From Solea solea (lineage: Eukaryota > Chordata > Actinopteri > Pleuronectiformes > Soleidae), in assembly GCF_958295425.1 (NCBI RefSeq), contig NC_081142.1, forward strand, positions 2,105,896-2,169,895: DNA of 64,000 nucleotides. The letters are read 5' to 3'. How positions within the stretch are numbered: the first letter of the stretch is position 1; the number at the start of each line of letters is the position of its first letter. Positions 37,103-48,324 of the stretch are shown here, piece by piece. Made by a program: the position numbers and the translations under genes. The notes beneath the pieces were generated by a model, which ran no database searches, was not told where the DNA came from, and worked only from the letters and a program-made list of their open reading frames with translations.

Positions 37103-37395
37103 CCCCCCCACCCCCACCCCCACTCCTCACCTTTCACTTCCTGTCTCCAATGTGTTGCTTATCTCCCATTTTATTTCTGAATCTAGTGTTTTACCCCTCC
37201 ATCATATTGAATGCATGCATCTGTGGCCATGTTTAAAACATTTATACCTCATGCATTCACATATGTGATGTGTAGAGAAAGCACAGCGAGTGTCAGTGAG
37301 GTTAATGATATTTTACGGGGTTTATTGTTTTCTCCATACAAAGGCAAATCAGCAGTTAACTGAAAACAAACACACGAATGCATGTATTCCTTCCA

Positions 37396-37432
37396 TCCAT
37401 CCATTTTCTACCGCTTTATCCTCCACAGGAGG
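37396..37432 (-). mobile_element. 3' end fragment of the SINE-like family (minus strand)
   Basis: CATCCATCCATTTTCTACCG followed by CTTTATCCTC is the reverse complement of the 3' end (GAGGATAAAGCAGTAG and tail) of the element at 17511-17815. Confidence 0.7.
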
Positions 37433-38213
37433 GTCACGAAAATACTGTATGAATGGTTTTATATAAATAAAAGTCTATTGAGCATTTATGGTCTATGAAA
37501 CGTAGCCTAGTTATCTTCAAGATTCATCTAGTTTTAACGATCTGAAAATGGCTCTGTTGTTTCCTCATAGATTAGATTGTGATTATCATCATTATCTTGT
37601 TTCCTACTTACTTTCTCACATAAAGTGCACAACATTTTACCGGGTGCACATTTACACATACTTATTTACATATCAGACGTGCATCTTAACGTGATATATA
37701 ATATATATATATGCAATATAAATGTTCACTGTGCCTTTGTTTATAAGTGTGCATCATTTGCATTTCCCTTCAGTTACTTTTTCTAATACTGTTTATGTAT
37801 ATTGGTACTTATTCATTCAGTTCTTGTACAGTATATTTGACACAAAGCTAGGGTTTGGGTTTTTTTGTCCGTCATCTTTTTTGTTTTGTTTTGTTTCAGA
37901 TCTGTGCCACAGGTGCACCCTTGGGAAATTGCTGTGGGAATAACACACAAGTCCTTAAATGGACATCCTGGGGGGGGTGTTTATAGGTCACATCTTCAGG
38001 CGTTACGAAATGCTTTTATTCTTCTTCTTCTTCTTCTTCTTCTTGTGTTGTTTATGATTAAACAACACATTTATGATTAATTCCCTATTGCATTTTGAAA
38101 AATTAAATCATTTTTCTTTCTTTTTTGTTGTTTTCTAAAAATGAGCCAAGTCAACTACTTTGGCTGTGAATCTCTTTCTTTTCAGTTCTTGGTTGGTTGG
38201 AGTAGCTGTAACA

Positions 38214-38262
38214 AAAGCAATTTCCTCCCCAGGGGATAAATAAAGTATTTTAGATTCTGAAT
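38214..38262 (+). repeat. Teleost LINE/SINE 3'-end-like fragment
   Basis: CAATTTCCTCCCCAGGGGAT followed by AAATAAAGTATTTTAGATTC resembles the very common fish motif AATTTCCCC..GGGATTAATAAAGTATTCTGATTC. Only this end is recognisable. Confidence 0.55.
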
Positions 38263-39431
38263 ACTGTTTGCTTCTGTAAAACCATTTTCTTGTTGTGAAT
38301 GTATGGTTTAAGCACTAAAGGCACCAAACACATAGTTTTGCAAGGCTAAGAAAAACATGCCACAGTAATAAAACATCCAGTCTCCACCTGGTCATGCAGT
38401 AAGTGTTGGTCTGCTGCATGAAAGACACGTTGCTCCAACTGCACACTGAAGGTAAGAATTGTACATATATACTGTATATCAGCTGAATGTGTGACACTTT
38501 GTTCAGATGTTCCTATTTTGTTACATTTAAATATGAAAGGGGGAATAATAGATGGCCTCTGAATTCTCTACATTAATAACAACGCAAAAACGCAGAACCT
38601 TGGAGAGTACATGTTCTTGATGAAAACATGCTTTGAGAATTCCGTGTGTTCAAGTGGCGACTCGCTGAGATACCACCCACAGGAGCCTTGAGACTCACAA
38701 TTTCTCCAGTTCACAAACGTCACTTGCAGCCAGGCTCCTATTGGATGATCCCACACTGGTTTCCACTCATATGTGCTCGTCTTTATCATCTACATTCCAC
38801 AAAGTGGGAACAGAATTTACAAAGTTGACATACATTGTCTTATATTGACCTAAAACTACCTCAGTGAACTTTTACAGACGATATAAAGCAAGGGAGACGT
38901 AGAAGCTCATTTTCCCTCAGACTTCCATGTAGTATTTCATCCAGGTTGGCTTCAGGGGGGAAACAGTCTATGGTGAGAACATGTTTTTTGGTAGCAGGTC
39001 CAATACAATGTTTTTCTTCTTCATCTTCCCTTGAACACTCAGACCTGAAAGATCCAATCTTAAGTGTATAGCCTTCAGTATGACTGTTCACACCTGGCAA
39101 ATAAAAAGCATCCTTAATGTGGATGTATTCAAATGCACGTCTGACTACACAGATGTGTTTGTGTGTCATACCCGGTGCTTGTTAACAGTGTGTCAGAATC
39201 CATTGTGCAGCTTCGCAAAGAGAAGGAATTCAGTGCATGAACGAATACATGTGCACCAGCGGCCGATACTGACGCCACAACAACAACTGGGCCAAACTCA
39301 GAGAATGTTGTATGTTGTAAACCAGAACCAGGACTTACGTATGTGCTGGAGGAAAGTGTTGGACAAAACACAACAAATGGAAAACTCTTGAAAACTGTTT
39401 TTACAGTTGTGGATGCAGTGCGCTGGCTGCT

Positions 39432-39780
39432 TTGGACCCTGAGGCCGACAGAGGGAACTTTATAGACACAGTTAAAGAAAAACCTTTCCTGGATCTAACA
39501 GGTACCAAACTAATAGAATCAGAGTACACCATGGGCCGCCAGTTCCTTTTGAAGAAACTCAGTGAAAATGAACTTCCTTCAGGTGATGGAAAATGGACCT
39601 TGAGCAACAAACTAACCACATTCAGTGGTGCCCTGCAAGCAATGCTCACTGTGATGAAAACACTAGGCAACACATCAACTGCTATGTGCAAAAACTCCTT
39701 CTCCACACTCAAACACAGCGGCTTCAACTGTATTAAGAACCGGAGTACAACATTAGGCCTCCCCGCGAAATGTAAGCGCC
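39432..39780 (+). pseudogene. hAT transposase C-terminal (dimerisation) domain relic
   Basis: The frame beginning MDPEADRGNFIDTVKEKP contains LQAMLTVMKTLGNTSTAMCK, then NSFSTLKHSGFNCIKNRSTT. This aligns with the conserved hAT C-terminal pattern LPVSTATAERSFSTLKRIK...LRSTM. Key residues are altered: CKNSFSTLK instead of ERSFSTLK, and no RLxxLAxL end. No zinc finger or terminal inverted repeats were found nearby. It is most likely a decayed ZMYM1/TTF-type hAT copy. The 155-residue open frame is probably chance survival, not a gene. Confidence 0.55.
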
Positions 39781-40794
39781 CGTCCACTGATTTGCCTCTG
39801 GCGCCGGCACTGGTGTGTGTGACTGTGCCATCTGCTCATTTACTGTTTTTTTTAGACCAGGTTTGGCACAAAGACTTGTTTCAGTCAGCGAAAATGTAAC
39901 ACAAAAACAACAACAAGGGTCAAAATCAAAAGTTAAGGTTGTTTGACAAAGAGGAAACAAAAGCAACACATCTAGCGTGTTGGACCAAGCCCTCATTTGG
40001 ACCAGCACAACGGTTACATAACAGAAACTATTCTATTTGCATGTTCAATGTTCAACTGATTAATCTGGTTTAGCAAGATTATTAATACCTGACAAACAAA
40101 CAAGCAAACGTGCAGGGAAGTATAATGCTGTAATTATAGTCACTCTGCTGCGTGAGCTGTAATTTACATCAGAGCAGCTGATCCTATGAGGTAAGGAGGC
40201 CCGAGGTGCCATCACGCATTCTATCACCAGGGGCTTTTGTTTCACTGCATGTGAATTATTATTCAAAACAAACCTCGCCACATGACTCAATAAACTCCAG
40301 AGAGGGACGAGGGGGGAGATCCATAAACAAAGGCATGTCTCTCCTGCTGAGAGAAGAGACTGTTTTGAATTGACCAGAGTAACCAAACAAATCTAATAAT
40401 CGGCAGCATGTGTGAAGCGAAGAGTGGCATGTTTGTCCAGTCTGAGAATTACTGACTGGAGATTGTAACAAACAGTTCATTTCAGGCCCAGCTATTTATA
40501 CATAAATTCTGCAAACGAACAAATATAATTAAATAAATACGTAAATTTAATGCAGAGGCTGCTACTAGAATATGAAAATGAAAAACAGCTGATTCTGAAC
40601 AAACTGGTGACATGTTCTGATCACGTTCTAGTGCACGTCTAGTTATTGAAATGTAAAAACAACACAGAACATATTTGACGACATTTTAGAGGAAGCTGAG
40701 CTCCTGTTAACAAGCGCATAAGGGAACTACGGTGGCCTTCACAGACCAGAAAGGATCTTCCAGGCACTTTTTATTGAACAAATGCTAGTTCTCC

Positions 40795-41235
40795 TCAGTT
40801 CTCCTCCTAGTTTCAGTTCTTTGTTTCCTGTTTTACTTTGAAGTTTTTTACCAAGTCCAGTGTTGCTTCCTGTCCTGTCTTCCCTGTTGATTGCCTGCCC
40901 CGCCCTAATGTGTTTCACCTGTGTTTTGTTTGTCTCACCTGTGTTTGATTGTCCCCGCCTCCCTCGTGGATTTAGTCTCTGTGCTCCCCAGTGTCTGTGT
41001 TATTCTGCTTTGGCTTTTCATGTCTCAGTCCCATCTGTTGCTCTGTTTTTCATGTGTTCCTGATCCTCTCCCTCTGCGTTTGCTCCATGTTTTTTTTCAG
41101 TTTGACTTTTTGTAAGTTGCCGCCTTTTGTTAATTTTTACAAAGTGCATTTGGGTTGTCTGTTTTTTAAACCTGTTACAGGATGTTGTTCTTGCATGTTT
41201 GTGCATGCAACTGCTCCTGCTTCAGATCATTAAAA
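40795..41235 (+). repeat. Pyrimidine-rich dispersed repeat, copy B
   Basis: It contains TTTCCTGTTTTACTTTGAAG, TTCCTGTCCTGTCTTCCC, CCTAATGTGTTTCACCTGTG and TGTTTGTCTCACCTGTG. The block order is like 17935-18190. Overlapping Cys/Leu/Val-rich frames are products of the pyrimidine bias. Possibly LTR-derived; no target duplication was located. Confidence 0.45.
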
Positions 41236-41579
41236 TGCAGGTGCTGGTTTGTTGGTCCATTCAGGCTGCTGAGGAAACTATGCAGGATTTTTATCAGAAA
41301 GATCATTTGCTTCACGACACTTGCCAAGTGCTATAAGATCAAGGCAGTGGCAGCGTTATATTAGACATCAGTTCATCGTGGCAGAGCCGGCAGAAAAGAA
41401 GCAGACAAGACCATTGTCAGAAGATATGCAGACGAGCATGACATGGCTCCACGGCTTGTGTTCACCGGCTCCATGAAAACAAATGCACATGTCCAGGAGA
41501 GGGGAAGGGAGTGGGGAGCGTCAGCAGTGAGTTTCTTCAACAGTGAGGATAAAGCGGAAGACCACGGATGACTGGATGT

Positions 41580-41690
41580 TTACGTGGTTGTGAAAATATG
41601 TACTCCAAAACTGTAGGGGGAGCTCCACAGTGAAAAAGGCAAAAAAGCGACCAGATTTGCAAAGTTCCACTTTAAATTGTAAAGTAAATA
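41580..41690 (+). repeat. Dispersed repeat, inverted partner of 43400-43482
   Basis: TGTAGGGGGAGCTCCACAG, GACCAGATTTGCAAAGTTCC and ACTTTAAATTG appear here. The reverse complement of 43400-43482 reads CAGGGGGAGCTTCATAGAG, GACCAGACTTGCAAAGTTCC, ACTTTAAAAGC. The two copies lie 1.7 kb apart in opposite orientation. Confidence 0.75.
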
Positions 41691-41794
41691 TGTAATTATA
41701 CAAATAGAATTATGAGTGTTCCATACTGGACCAGAAATATTGGGACTTGGATAAAGTTGCAAATACAGTTGTGTAGTAGAGGCACAGCTGGCCA

Positions 41795-42145
41795 CTAGGG
41801 GGCCCCCCAAATAGTTTAGCATTTTAACATATTAAAGACATCTAGATATCTTTCGAAATATTGAAATATCTATAAATATCAAATATCTAAATATCAAACC
41901 CCACCCACATGTTTTGCGATTGTCCAAACTTGTTGGAATACTCGCAAAAAATAAAGAGCGATTAAAACACGTTTGAACATAGAATTACCACTTATTTTAG
42001 ACTAGGAATCAGACCACATAACATGGTGGACGAAAGTAAAGCTTCATTATTGAGAGATTTTGTTGGACATTTGACTGCTAATGTATTGTAAAAACATACC
42101 TGTTAAACTAGAATAAAAAGGTGTTTATCTTAAGGTATTTGGGGT
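41795..42145 (+). repeat. Dispersed repeat shared with 29425-29535, copy B
   Basis: Contains GGGGGCCCCCCAAATAGTTT, AAAGACATCTAGATATC, a run of AAATATC-type units, and GTGTTTATCTTAAGG. The longer spacing relative to copy A comes from about 200 extra bases. Confidence 0.55.
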
Positions 42146-43399
42146 TTATTATTTTGCTCATTTAGTGCACATTTGCACATCAGTAAGTATCCAATTTTAC
42201 CTAAAACACAAATGACACATTTGTCAATTTATGTGAATGCCATGGTAGTCAATTTAGTCATGTCTCCTAGAAAACAACTTTTGTATATTTATGATCATAC
42301 ATGTTATCGTTTTGTTTTTGATTTTCGTTTGTATGTGTGACTTCTTGCTCTTACTCATTAACACACCCATATGTCAAAGGAAAAATACGAGAGGAATGAA
42401 GATGAACCCGGTGATCTTTGATTAATAGGGTATAATTAAGAGGTAGGTGGAGAGAGAGAGAGGGAGAGAGAGAAGGAGCCTTGGGTTGGTCCTTCACATG
42501 ACCTGAGAAATGGGTGAAAACAAAGCCTCACCCTCATCACCTACTGACACTACTGATAAAACAAAACGAGTGTTGTCCTGTGACACAAGTTATGTGCTAC
42601 AGTTTAAAAGAAAAAAACACCAAAAACATTCAGCAACTATCGCTGTAGTCAAGTGACTCTGAGTCCAACGCTGCGTCTGAGTTCTAAAATGGCCTCTAAC
42701 ACTCCACTTAGAGCTGATGTTCAAATAAAAACAACTGATATACATAAAACACAAATTACACAATTGTCACTTTGTTTACTATGCAACACAGCAATAGGAC
42801 ACAAAGTGTGAATCATACAGCAGGTGTTTGTGTGTCTGTGACCTCAAACTGCAAGAAGAATGAAGATGAACTTGGTCTAATTAATGAATGAATGAATTAT
42901 AATTAAAGGATATCTGGGCAGAGAGAGAGAGAGATTGTGCCTTGGGTTGGTCCTTCATGTGACCTGAGTAATGAATGGGTAAAACCAAAACACCACACCC
43001 ATCACCTACTGACACACATAGCAGATAAAACAAAAGAAAGAAAAATGAGGAAACAACGTGATTCTCAGAAATCAGCGATGAGAAACCCCAGCACTATGTT
43101 TCCGTCAGTGCGTTCACGTTAAAGTCTAACTTTAGTAAGACAATAAGTCCAACTAAAATCAAGTCTGACTAACAAACCTGGATAATACGATTCTTAGTCC
43201 GATTACTCCTGCTTGTATACGCCAATATAAATAAAAGAATAGAGATATAAAATTAAATTAAATTTGAGTTTGGAGTCAGATTCAGAGATGATATAATTAA
43301 ATGCTTAAAAGTGACGGCAGTTAAAATATTATATGTCAATTAGTAAATCAACGTAAATGGTTCAAATAAAAAGACAAATAAATGAATAGAACAGTTGGT

Positions 43400-43482
43400 T
43401 TGCTTTTAAAGTGGAACTTTGCAAGTCTGGTCACTCTATGAAGCTCCCCCTGGTTTCAGAGTACATCATTTTTACAACATCC
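43400..43482 (-). repeat. Dispersed repeat, inverted partner of 41580-41690
   Basis: GCTTTTAAAGTGGAACTTTG then CAAGTCTGGTCACTC and AGCTCCCCCTGG. It is immediately followed by a minus-strand SINE-like tail fragment, CATCCATCCATTGTTTACCG, at about 43481-43510. Confidence 0.7.
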
Positions 43483-44702
43483 ATCCATTGTTTACCGCTT
43501 AATCCTCACTTGTCATGATGTTGGTGCTTCTTCGTGTTTTCGGTCATACTGCGGCCTGTTTACAGCCGTCCGTCTCTCTTTACTAGCTCAGTGTAGCTGT
43601 TGTCTCCGTCTGTCAGAAAAACAAACCACTGTGTGCAGTGTGAGAGTGAGAGAGAGAGAGAGAGAGACAGAGAGAGAGAGAGAGTCGTCTGGAGCTGCTA
43701 GTTTTAATCAGCATTGTGTTGACTCATTAAACAGTTTGTGTATATTTCAAATGTGTGCACTCGTCTGTGCAGGAACCATTGTTGTAGTCTAGTTACTCTG
43801 AGTCCAAGTCGTCAATGTTGAGTCTCAGTCGAGTTCTAAAATGGCCTCCAGTGCTTTACGTCTAACACAAATGACACAATTGTCACAATTTCCAACAGTT
43901 TATTTACTGTGCAACACATCAGCAGAGCAAATAAAGTCGTGTGCACACACATAGACGTCTGTTGTCAAGTGTGTGTGTTTGTGTGTGTCTTCTTCCTCTT
44001 CCTCTTAAACATTAACACACCCAAAATATGAGAGGAATGAAGATGAACTTGGTCATCGATGATGAATTCATTGATTATAATAAGAGGGTAGCTGGAGAGA
44101 GAGACAGCCTTGGGTTGGTCTCTCATGACCTGAATAATAAATGGCTAAAACCAAAGCACCACTCCATCACCTACTGACACACATGGCAGATAACACAAAA
44201 AAATGAGGAAGCACCATCCTTATTCTCACAAATCAGCGAGGAGGAACACCAGAGACAGAAAATGCTTCAGTTAGTGTGTTCACGTGCACGTTTAAAGTCT
44301 AATTTTAGTAAGACGATAATTCACTTTTCTTCACATCATGTAAAACATATTAGTCCAACTAAAATCAAGCTAATTAATCTTAGTCTGACGAGCAAACCTG
44401 GATAATACGAGAGAGAGAGTCGTGTGGAGATGATAGACTTTTTTTTCCAACTCTTTTTATTCAGATTTTACAAAAAAAAGGCAAATTATGGTGTTAAACA
44501 GTGAGCCGACTTAATCAGCTTTGTGTCAACTCATATTTAAAAGTTATGCACTACAGTTTACAGTTTTATGCACTTACAGTCAAAAAAAACACATTTAAAA
44601 CACAAAGACAAAACAAATGTTCATACCTGTCGTCTGTGCAGTGACCATAGTTGTATTCGAGTTACTAAACTAAACTAAACCATTTTAGGGTTTTGTTTTT
44701 GA

Positions 44703-44705
<3 letters not shown>

Positions 44706-44744
<39 letters not shown>
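44706..44744. repeat. (TG)n microsatellite
   Basis: About 19 TG units. Confidence 0.95.
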
Positions 44745-44745
<1 letters not shown>

Positions 44746-44899
44746 CTTCTTCCTCTTAAACAAAAACACACATGTCAAAGGAAAACTATGAGAGGAATGA
44801 AGATGAACCTGGTCATGTGTGATAAATTAAGAGGTAAGTGGAGAGAGAGGGAGAGAGAGAGAGAGCCTTGGGTTGGTCCTTCTCATCACTTGAGGAATA

Positions 44900-45105
44900 G
44901 ATGGTTTGTCCTGGGTATGATTTAAGGTCTATGAAGCATGTGAGGCATTTCAAACTCCTGTGTGTGTGTTGTCTGGGCCCCAACACCTTTAAAAGGGCTT
45001 TTTCAGAGTTAGGCACTTAGTCGTGATGGTTAAGGTTCGGGTAAGGGGCTAGAGAATATAATTATGTCTATGATGTGTCCTCACTAAGATATAAAAACAA
45101 GTTTG
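44900..45105 (+). repeat. GTCCTCAC/GGTTAAGG dispersed repeat, copy 3
   Basis: Contains TTTAAAAGGGCTTTTTCAG, TAGTCGTGATGGTTAAGG, GTAAGGGGCTAGAGAATAT and GTCTATGATGTGTCCTCAC. It is tandem with copy 4. Confidence 0.75.
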
Positions 45106-45109
45106 GCGT

Positions 45110-45775
45110 GTGTGTCCTTGGATTTGTCACTTTGTGAGGACCAGAAATCATATGAACCATGTAGAATGAGGACATTTTGGCTGGTCCTCACATCTTTTAA
45201 AGAGATTTTTGTGGATTAAGACCTGGTTTTAGGGTTAGAATTGGGTTTAGGTTAGGGTTAGGGTAAAAGTTAGGCTTAGGCACCTAGTTGTGATGGTTAG
45301 GGTTAGTGTCAGGTCTAGGGGAATGTAATATGTCAATGAAGGTCCTCACTAGAGCTGAAACGATTAATCGATTAATCGATTATTAATCGATTACTTAATT
45401 AATCGACAACATCTATTTTGATAATCGATAATCGGTTTGAAGTTTTTTCATGATTAAAACTAGATTTCTGATTGTTTAAGCTTCTTAAATTTGACTATTT
45501 TCTTAATTTCTTCGCTCTGGATCACAAAGAAATCATGAAAAGTGAATAATTTTGGCTTGTGGACAAAAGAAGACATTTGAGAACATCATCATTTCCAGGT
45601 TTGACAAACACCGATCAACATTTTTTAAGGTTTTCTGATATTTTATGGACTAAACGATTCATCGATTAATCGAGAAAATAATCGACAGATGAATCGATTA
45701 TGAAAATAATCGTTAGTTGCAGCTCTAGTCCTCACTATGACATGCAAACATGTTTGTGTGTGTGTGTGTGTGTAT
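45110..45775 (+). repeat. GTCCTCAC/GGTTAAGG dispersed repeat, copy 4 (interrupted by hAT MITE)
   Basis: Contains GAGGACATTTTGGCTGGTCC, ATTAAGACCTGGTTTTAGGG, GGTTAGGGTTAGGG, TAGTTGTGATGGTTAGGG and GGGGAATGTAATATGTCAAT. After the inserted element at 45350-45727 it resumes with TATGACATGCAAACATGTTT and a TG run. Confidence 0.8.
45350..45727. mobile_element. Nonautonomous hAT element (378-bp MITE), perfect 8-bp target duplication
   Basis: Begins TAGAGCTGAAACGATTAATC and ends with the inverse of TAGAGCTGCAACTAACG. The perfect 8-bp duplication GTCCTCAC lies at 45342-45349 and 45728-45735. The interior is dominated by ATCGATTA-type motifs that can pair between the ends. No transposase. The intact duplication suggests a younger insertion than the other relics of this family (1470, 54335). 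Confidence 0.92.
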
Positions 45776-45902
45776 GAACTTGAATCAAAACACATGTGGA
45801 CATTACAAAGTCACACGCCAATGTTTTCCAAATGTAACACAATCAGACTATTGTTGCTGCTCCTTCAGCTCCTTCTTCCTGAAAGGTGTGACTAACGGCC
45901 AT

Positions 45903-46011
45903 CACACCCACACACACACACACACACACAATCACCTTCTTGAGAGCAGTTGATTACAATTGATCACACACTTTTGTTTTTCCTTCACAAACACACACAC
46001 ACACACACACA
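45903..46011. repeat. Two (CA)n microsatellites
   Basis: CA runs at about 45903-45930 and 45990-46011. Confidence 0.9.
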
Positions 46012-46278
46012 CGAGCATGAATTGCAGGTGAGGCTCTAAAGCCAGTAATTAGAGTTGGTCATTAATCAGCAGCGGCGTACGCGTTCACTGCCCTGTTGGT
46101 TAAACCATCAAGTCACTTCTCTCTCGGCTCAGGTGAAAACCAATCCACTCGACGTGAACAAGTGTGTGCATGTTGTTTTTTTTCCCCTGACTGCACTTGT
46201 GTTAGAAGTAAACAGGCGTTCTCTGAAAGCCAATCACGCATCAGAGGAGAACACATATATGTGTCAGTGTGAATCCAT

Positions 46279-46280
<2 letters not shown>

Positions 46281-46318
<38 letters not shown>
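46281..46318. repeat. (TG)n microsatellite
   Basis: About 19 TG units. Confidence 0.95.
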
Positions 46319-46319
<1 letters not shown>

Positions 46320-46604
46320 ATGCACATACTGTATGTGTGTGCATTTGTGGGTGTTGCTTCACCTTCAGGTCAGATGATTCATTACAGACAAGCCATGGGG
46401 TCGGGGGCCTTGTAAGGCTGTTGTCATGGAAGCAGTGGAAGTGATGGAAACAGCAGATCTGCTTTCAGTATCATCTTCAGATTGTTGAGACATTATCAAC
46501 TTGGCTTTTCTCTCTCTCTCTCTCTCTGTATTGTGTATTGTGCATTGTCCACTAAACATGGACTGCTGTGTTTTTGGTTGTCTTCACATGGGGGAGCATG
46601 TAAT

Positions 46605-46890
46605 TCAGTCAATCAACCAATCAGACTTTATTTATATAGCAATTTGCATACAAAGTAACTCGAAGTGCTTCACAAGGCAAAAACAAAGCTCCGCCCCCAT
46701 CGCCCATGGACACACAAAGCAGAAAAACACAAAAGAACCAGAAATGAGAAAACACCATCATCAATCTCAGATGAGAAACCACCACAGACTTAACATGTTT
46801 CTATGATTGAAGTAATGGTAATACAGAAAATAAAAGAATAGATTTAGAAAATGAATTAAATTTGAGTAAAAATAAAAATAAAATTAGGGA
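46605..46890 (+). repeat. Teleost dispersed repeat (TTTATTTATATAGC type), related to the 42.4-44.9 kb cluster
   Basis: GACTTTATTTATATAGCAAT, then GAAGTGCTTCACAAGGC, then GAAATGAGAAAACACCATC and CAGATGAGAAACCACC. The last blocks match those at 43045-43090 and 44205-44255. The first motif is a common fish SINE/LINE sequence. Confidence 0.6.
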
Positions 46891-48154
46891 TGGTATGATA
46901 ACACTTTTCTGTGTCAATTTAGGTTATCTACCAATCGCAAGATCAGTCTGATACAGTCAATTTTGACCTTTTAAACAAATGAAGCTGTTATTATTACATT
47001 TGTGCATTTCCAAAGACATCATTCTCCAACTATGTTACAATTATTCTTTCCCCAAAACAAAGAAATAAACAGCCCACAACAAGACTCGGCTAAAAATGCT
47101 GTGGCTGATTTTTATTTCCATTTTTACAGTCACAGTGAAGCATGCGATATATTCATTTATCTGAACCATTATGTTGATTGATTGATTGACCTTATAACTG
47201 CATTATATTCTCTCCATAATATTTTAACTACGGATGAGCCGATACGATACTTGGTACCAGTACCATACTGGTCAAAATCCATTACGTTATCCTATAGTTT
47301 AAAATACAGTTTCAGTATTTTGTCATTATTTTCGGAGCCTAAATTATACGTACATATCTCATATATGCACATATCTCGTTCTTGTTCTTCTGTATTTCTT
47401 TTTTTATGTATTAGTAGTGGTGATAAGTGAAGCCTCACACTTTTACTTTCATAGTGTTTTCATTTCATGTATAATTATGTTTTTCATGCCTCTAAGTCGT
47501 TTGACAAAGGATGGCACTGTCACTGAAGTGACTAGACTTGAACAATAGTTGGCATCTGTAATGATACATAACCTCTTCCTTATTCTTTCCTTATTTCTGT
47601 CATTTGTCACGTGATTTCACTGCTTGTGCTGCTTCTAGCAAAAATGCGGGTGACGGCAACTATTTCCTTGTTATAGTTTGGACGAGAAACGGCAAAAATG
47701 TCTGACAAACTGGTGTTGAAGTGTTGTTATACCTCACGAGTGTCGTCTTCACCAGTGAGTGAGAATTAAGCCTGACATACTTTTGGTCTTTTCATGACTA
47801 TTTTTTGTTGTTTTTGTTGTATTCATCCATACTGGTTTTACTGCCCCATGAGCCCCCTGTCTGATCTCTGCTCTTGCATTGATATAAATACTGTTTTTAA
47901 AATAGTTTTCTGACAAAGCTGAAATAAGATGCTACACTGGCACTGGAGTTGTGCAATAAATCATTATTCCATTTTTTTTTAGTTTTTGCAGAAAAAGAGT
48001 CAGACGGTCAAAGCGGTTCCCCGTGGACACACCACAGGTCATGCTCACGCTCACATGCACATATCTTTGTTTTTTTCTGAGAGAGCTCCACAAACACACA
48101 CATTCACACTCCCACACTAAAGCCCCGGGCCTCAGACAATTTCAGATCTTCTTC

Positions 48155-48272
48155 TTAATCTGTCTCTCTTCTCTTCTCTCCTCTCTTCTCTTCTCTCCTC
48201 TCTTCTCTTCTCTCCTCTCTTCTTTTCTCTCCTCTCTTCTCTTCTCTCCTCTCTTCTTTTCTCTCCTCTCCA
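48155..48272. repeat. Polypyrimidine minisatellite (CTCTTCTCTTCTCTC)n
   Basis: About 118 bases almost purely C and T on the + strand, with a repeating pattern of CTCTTCTCTT and CTCTCCTCTC. Such mirror-like homopurine-homopyrimidine DNA can form triplex structures. The Arg/Glu-rich minus-strand frame is its translation. Confidence 0.9.
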
Positions 48273-48324
48273 GTGTTGTAAACTGGTTTGCCAAGGAGGA
48301 AATGGAGAGGAGACGGCTAAAAAA

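Larger units (their letters stand above)
42376..44905 (+). repeat. Local cluster of four diverged repeat units
   Basis: The block GAGAGGAATGAAGATGAAC, a GA-rich stretch and CCTTGGGTTGGTCCTTC, followed where complete by CATCACCTACTGACAC, occurs at about 42390, 42858, 44030 and 44790. Between the units, further matched pairs recur. One is TTCTAAAATGGCCTC at 42684 and 43834. Another is ACACAATTGTCAC followed by TTTACT(A/G)TGCAACAC. A third is ATGAGGAA(A/G)CA with CAGCGA(T/G)GAG. The cluster looks like local duplication of one dispersed repeat. A related piece lies at 46605-46890. Confidence 0.7.

Noticed and set aside
47220..47290. Possible hAT terminus (GATGAGCCGATACGATACTTGG)
   Set aside because: Only a short resemblance; no second terminus or target duplication found.
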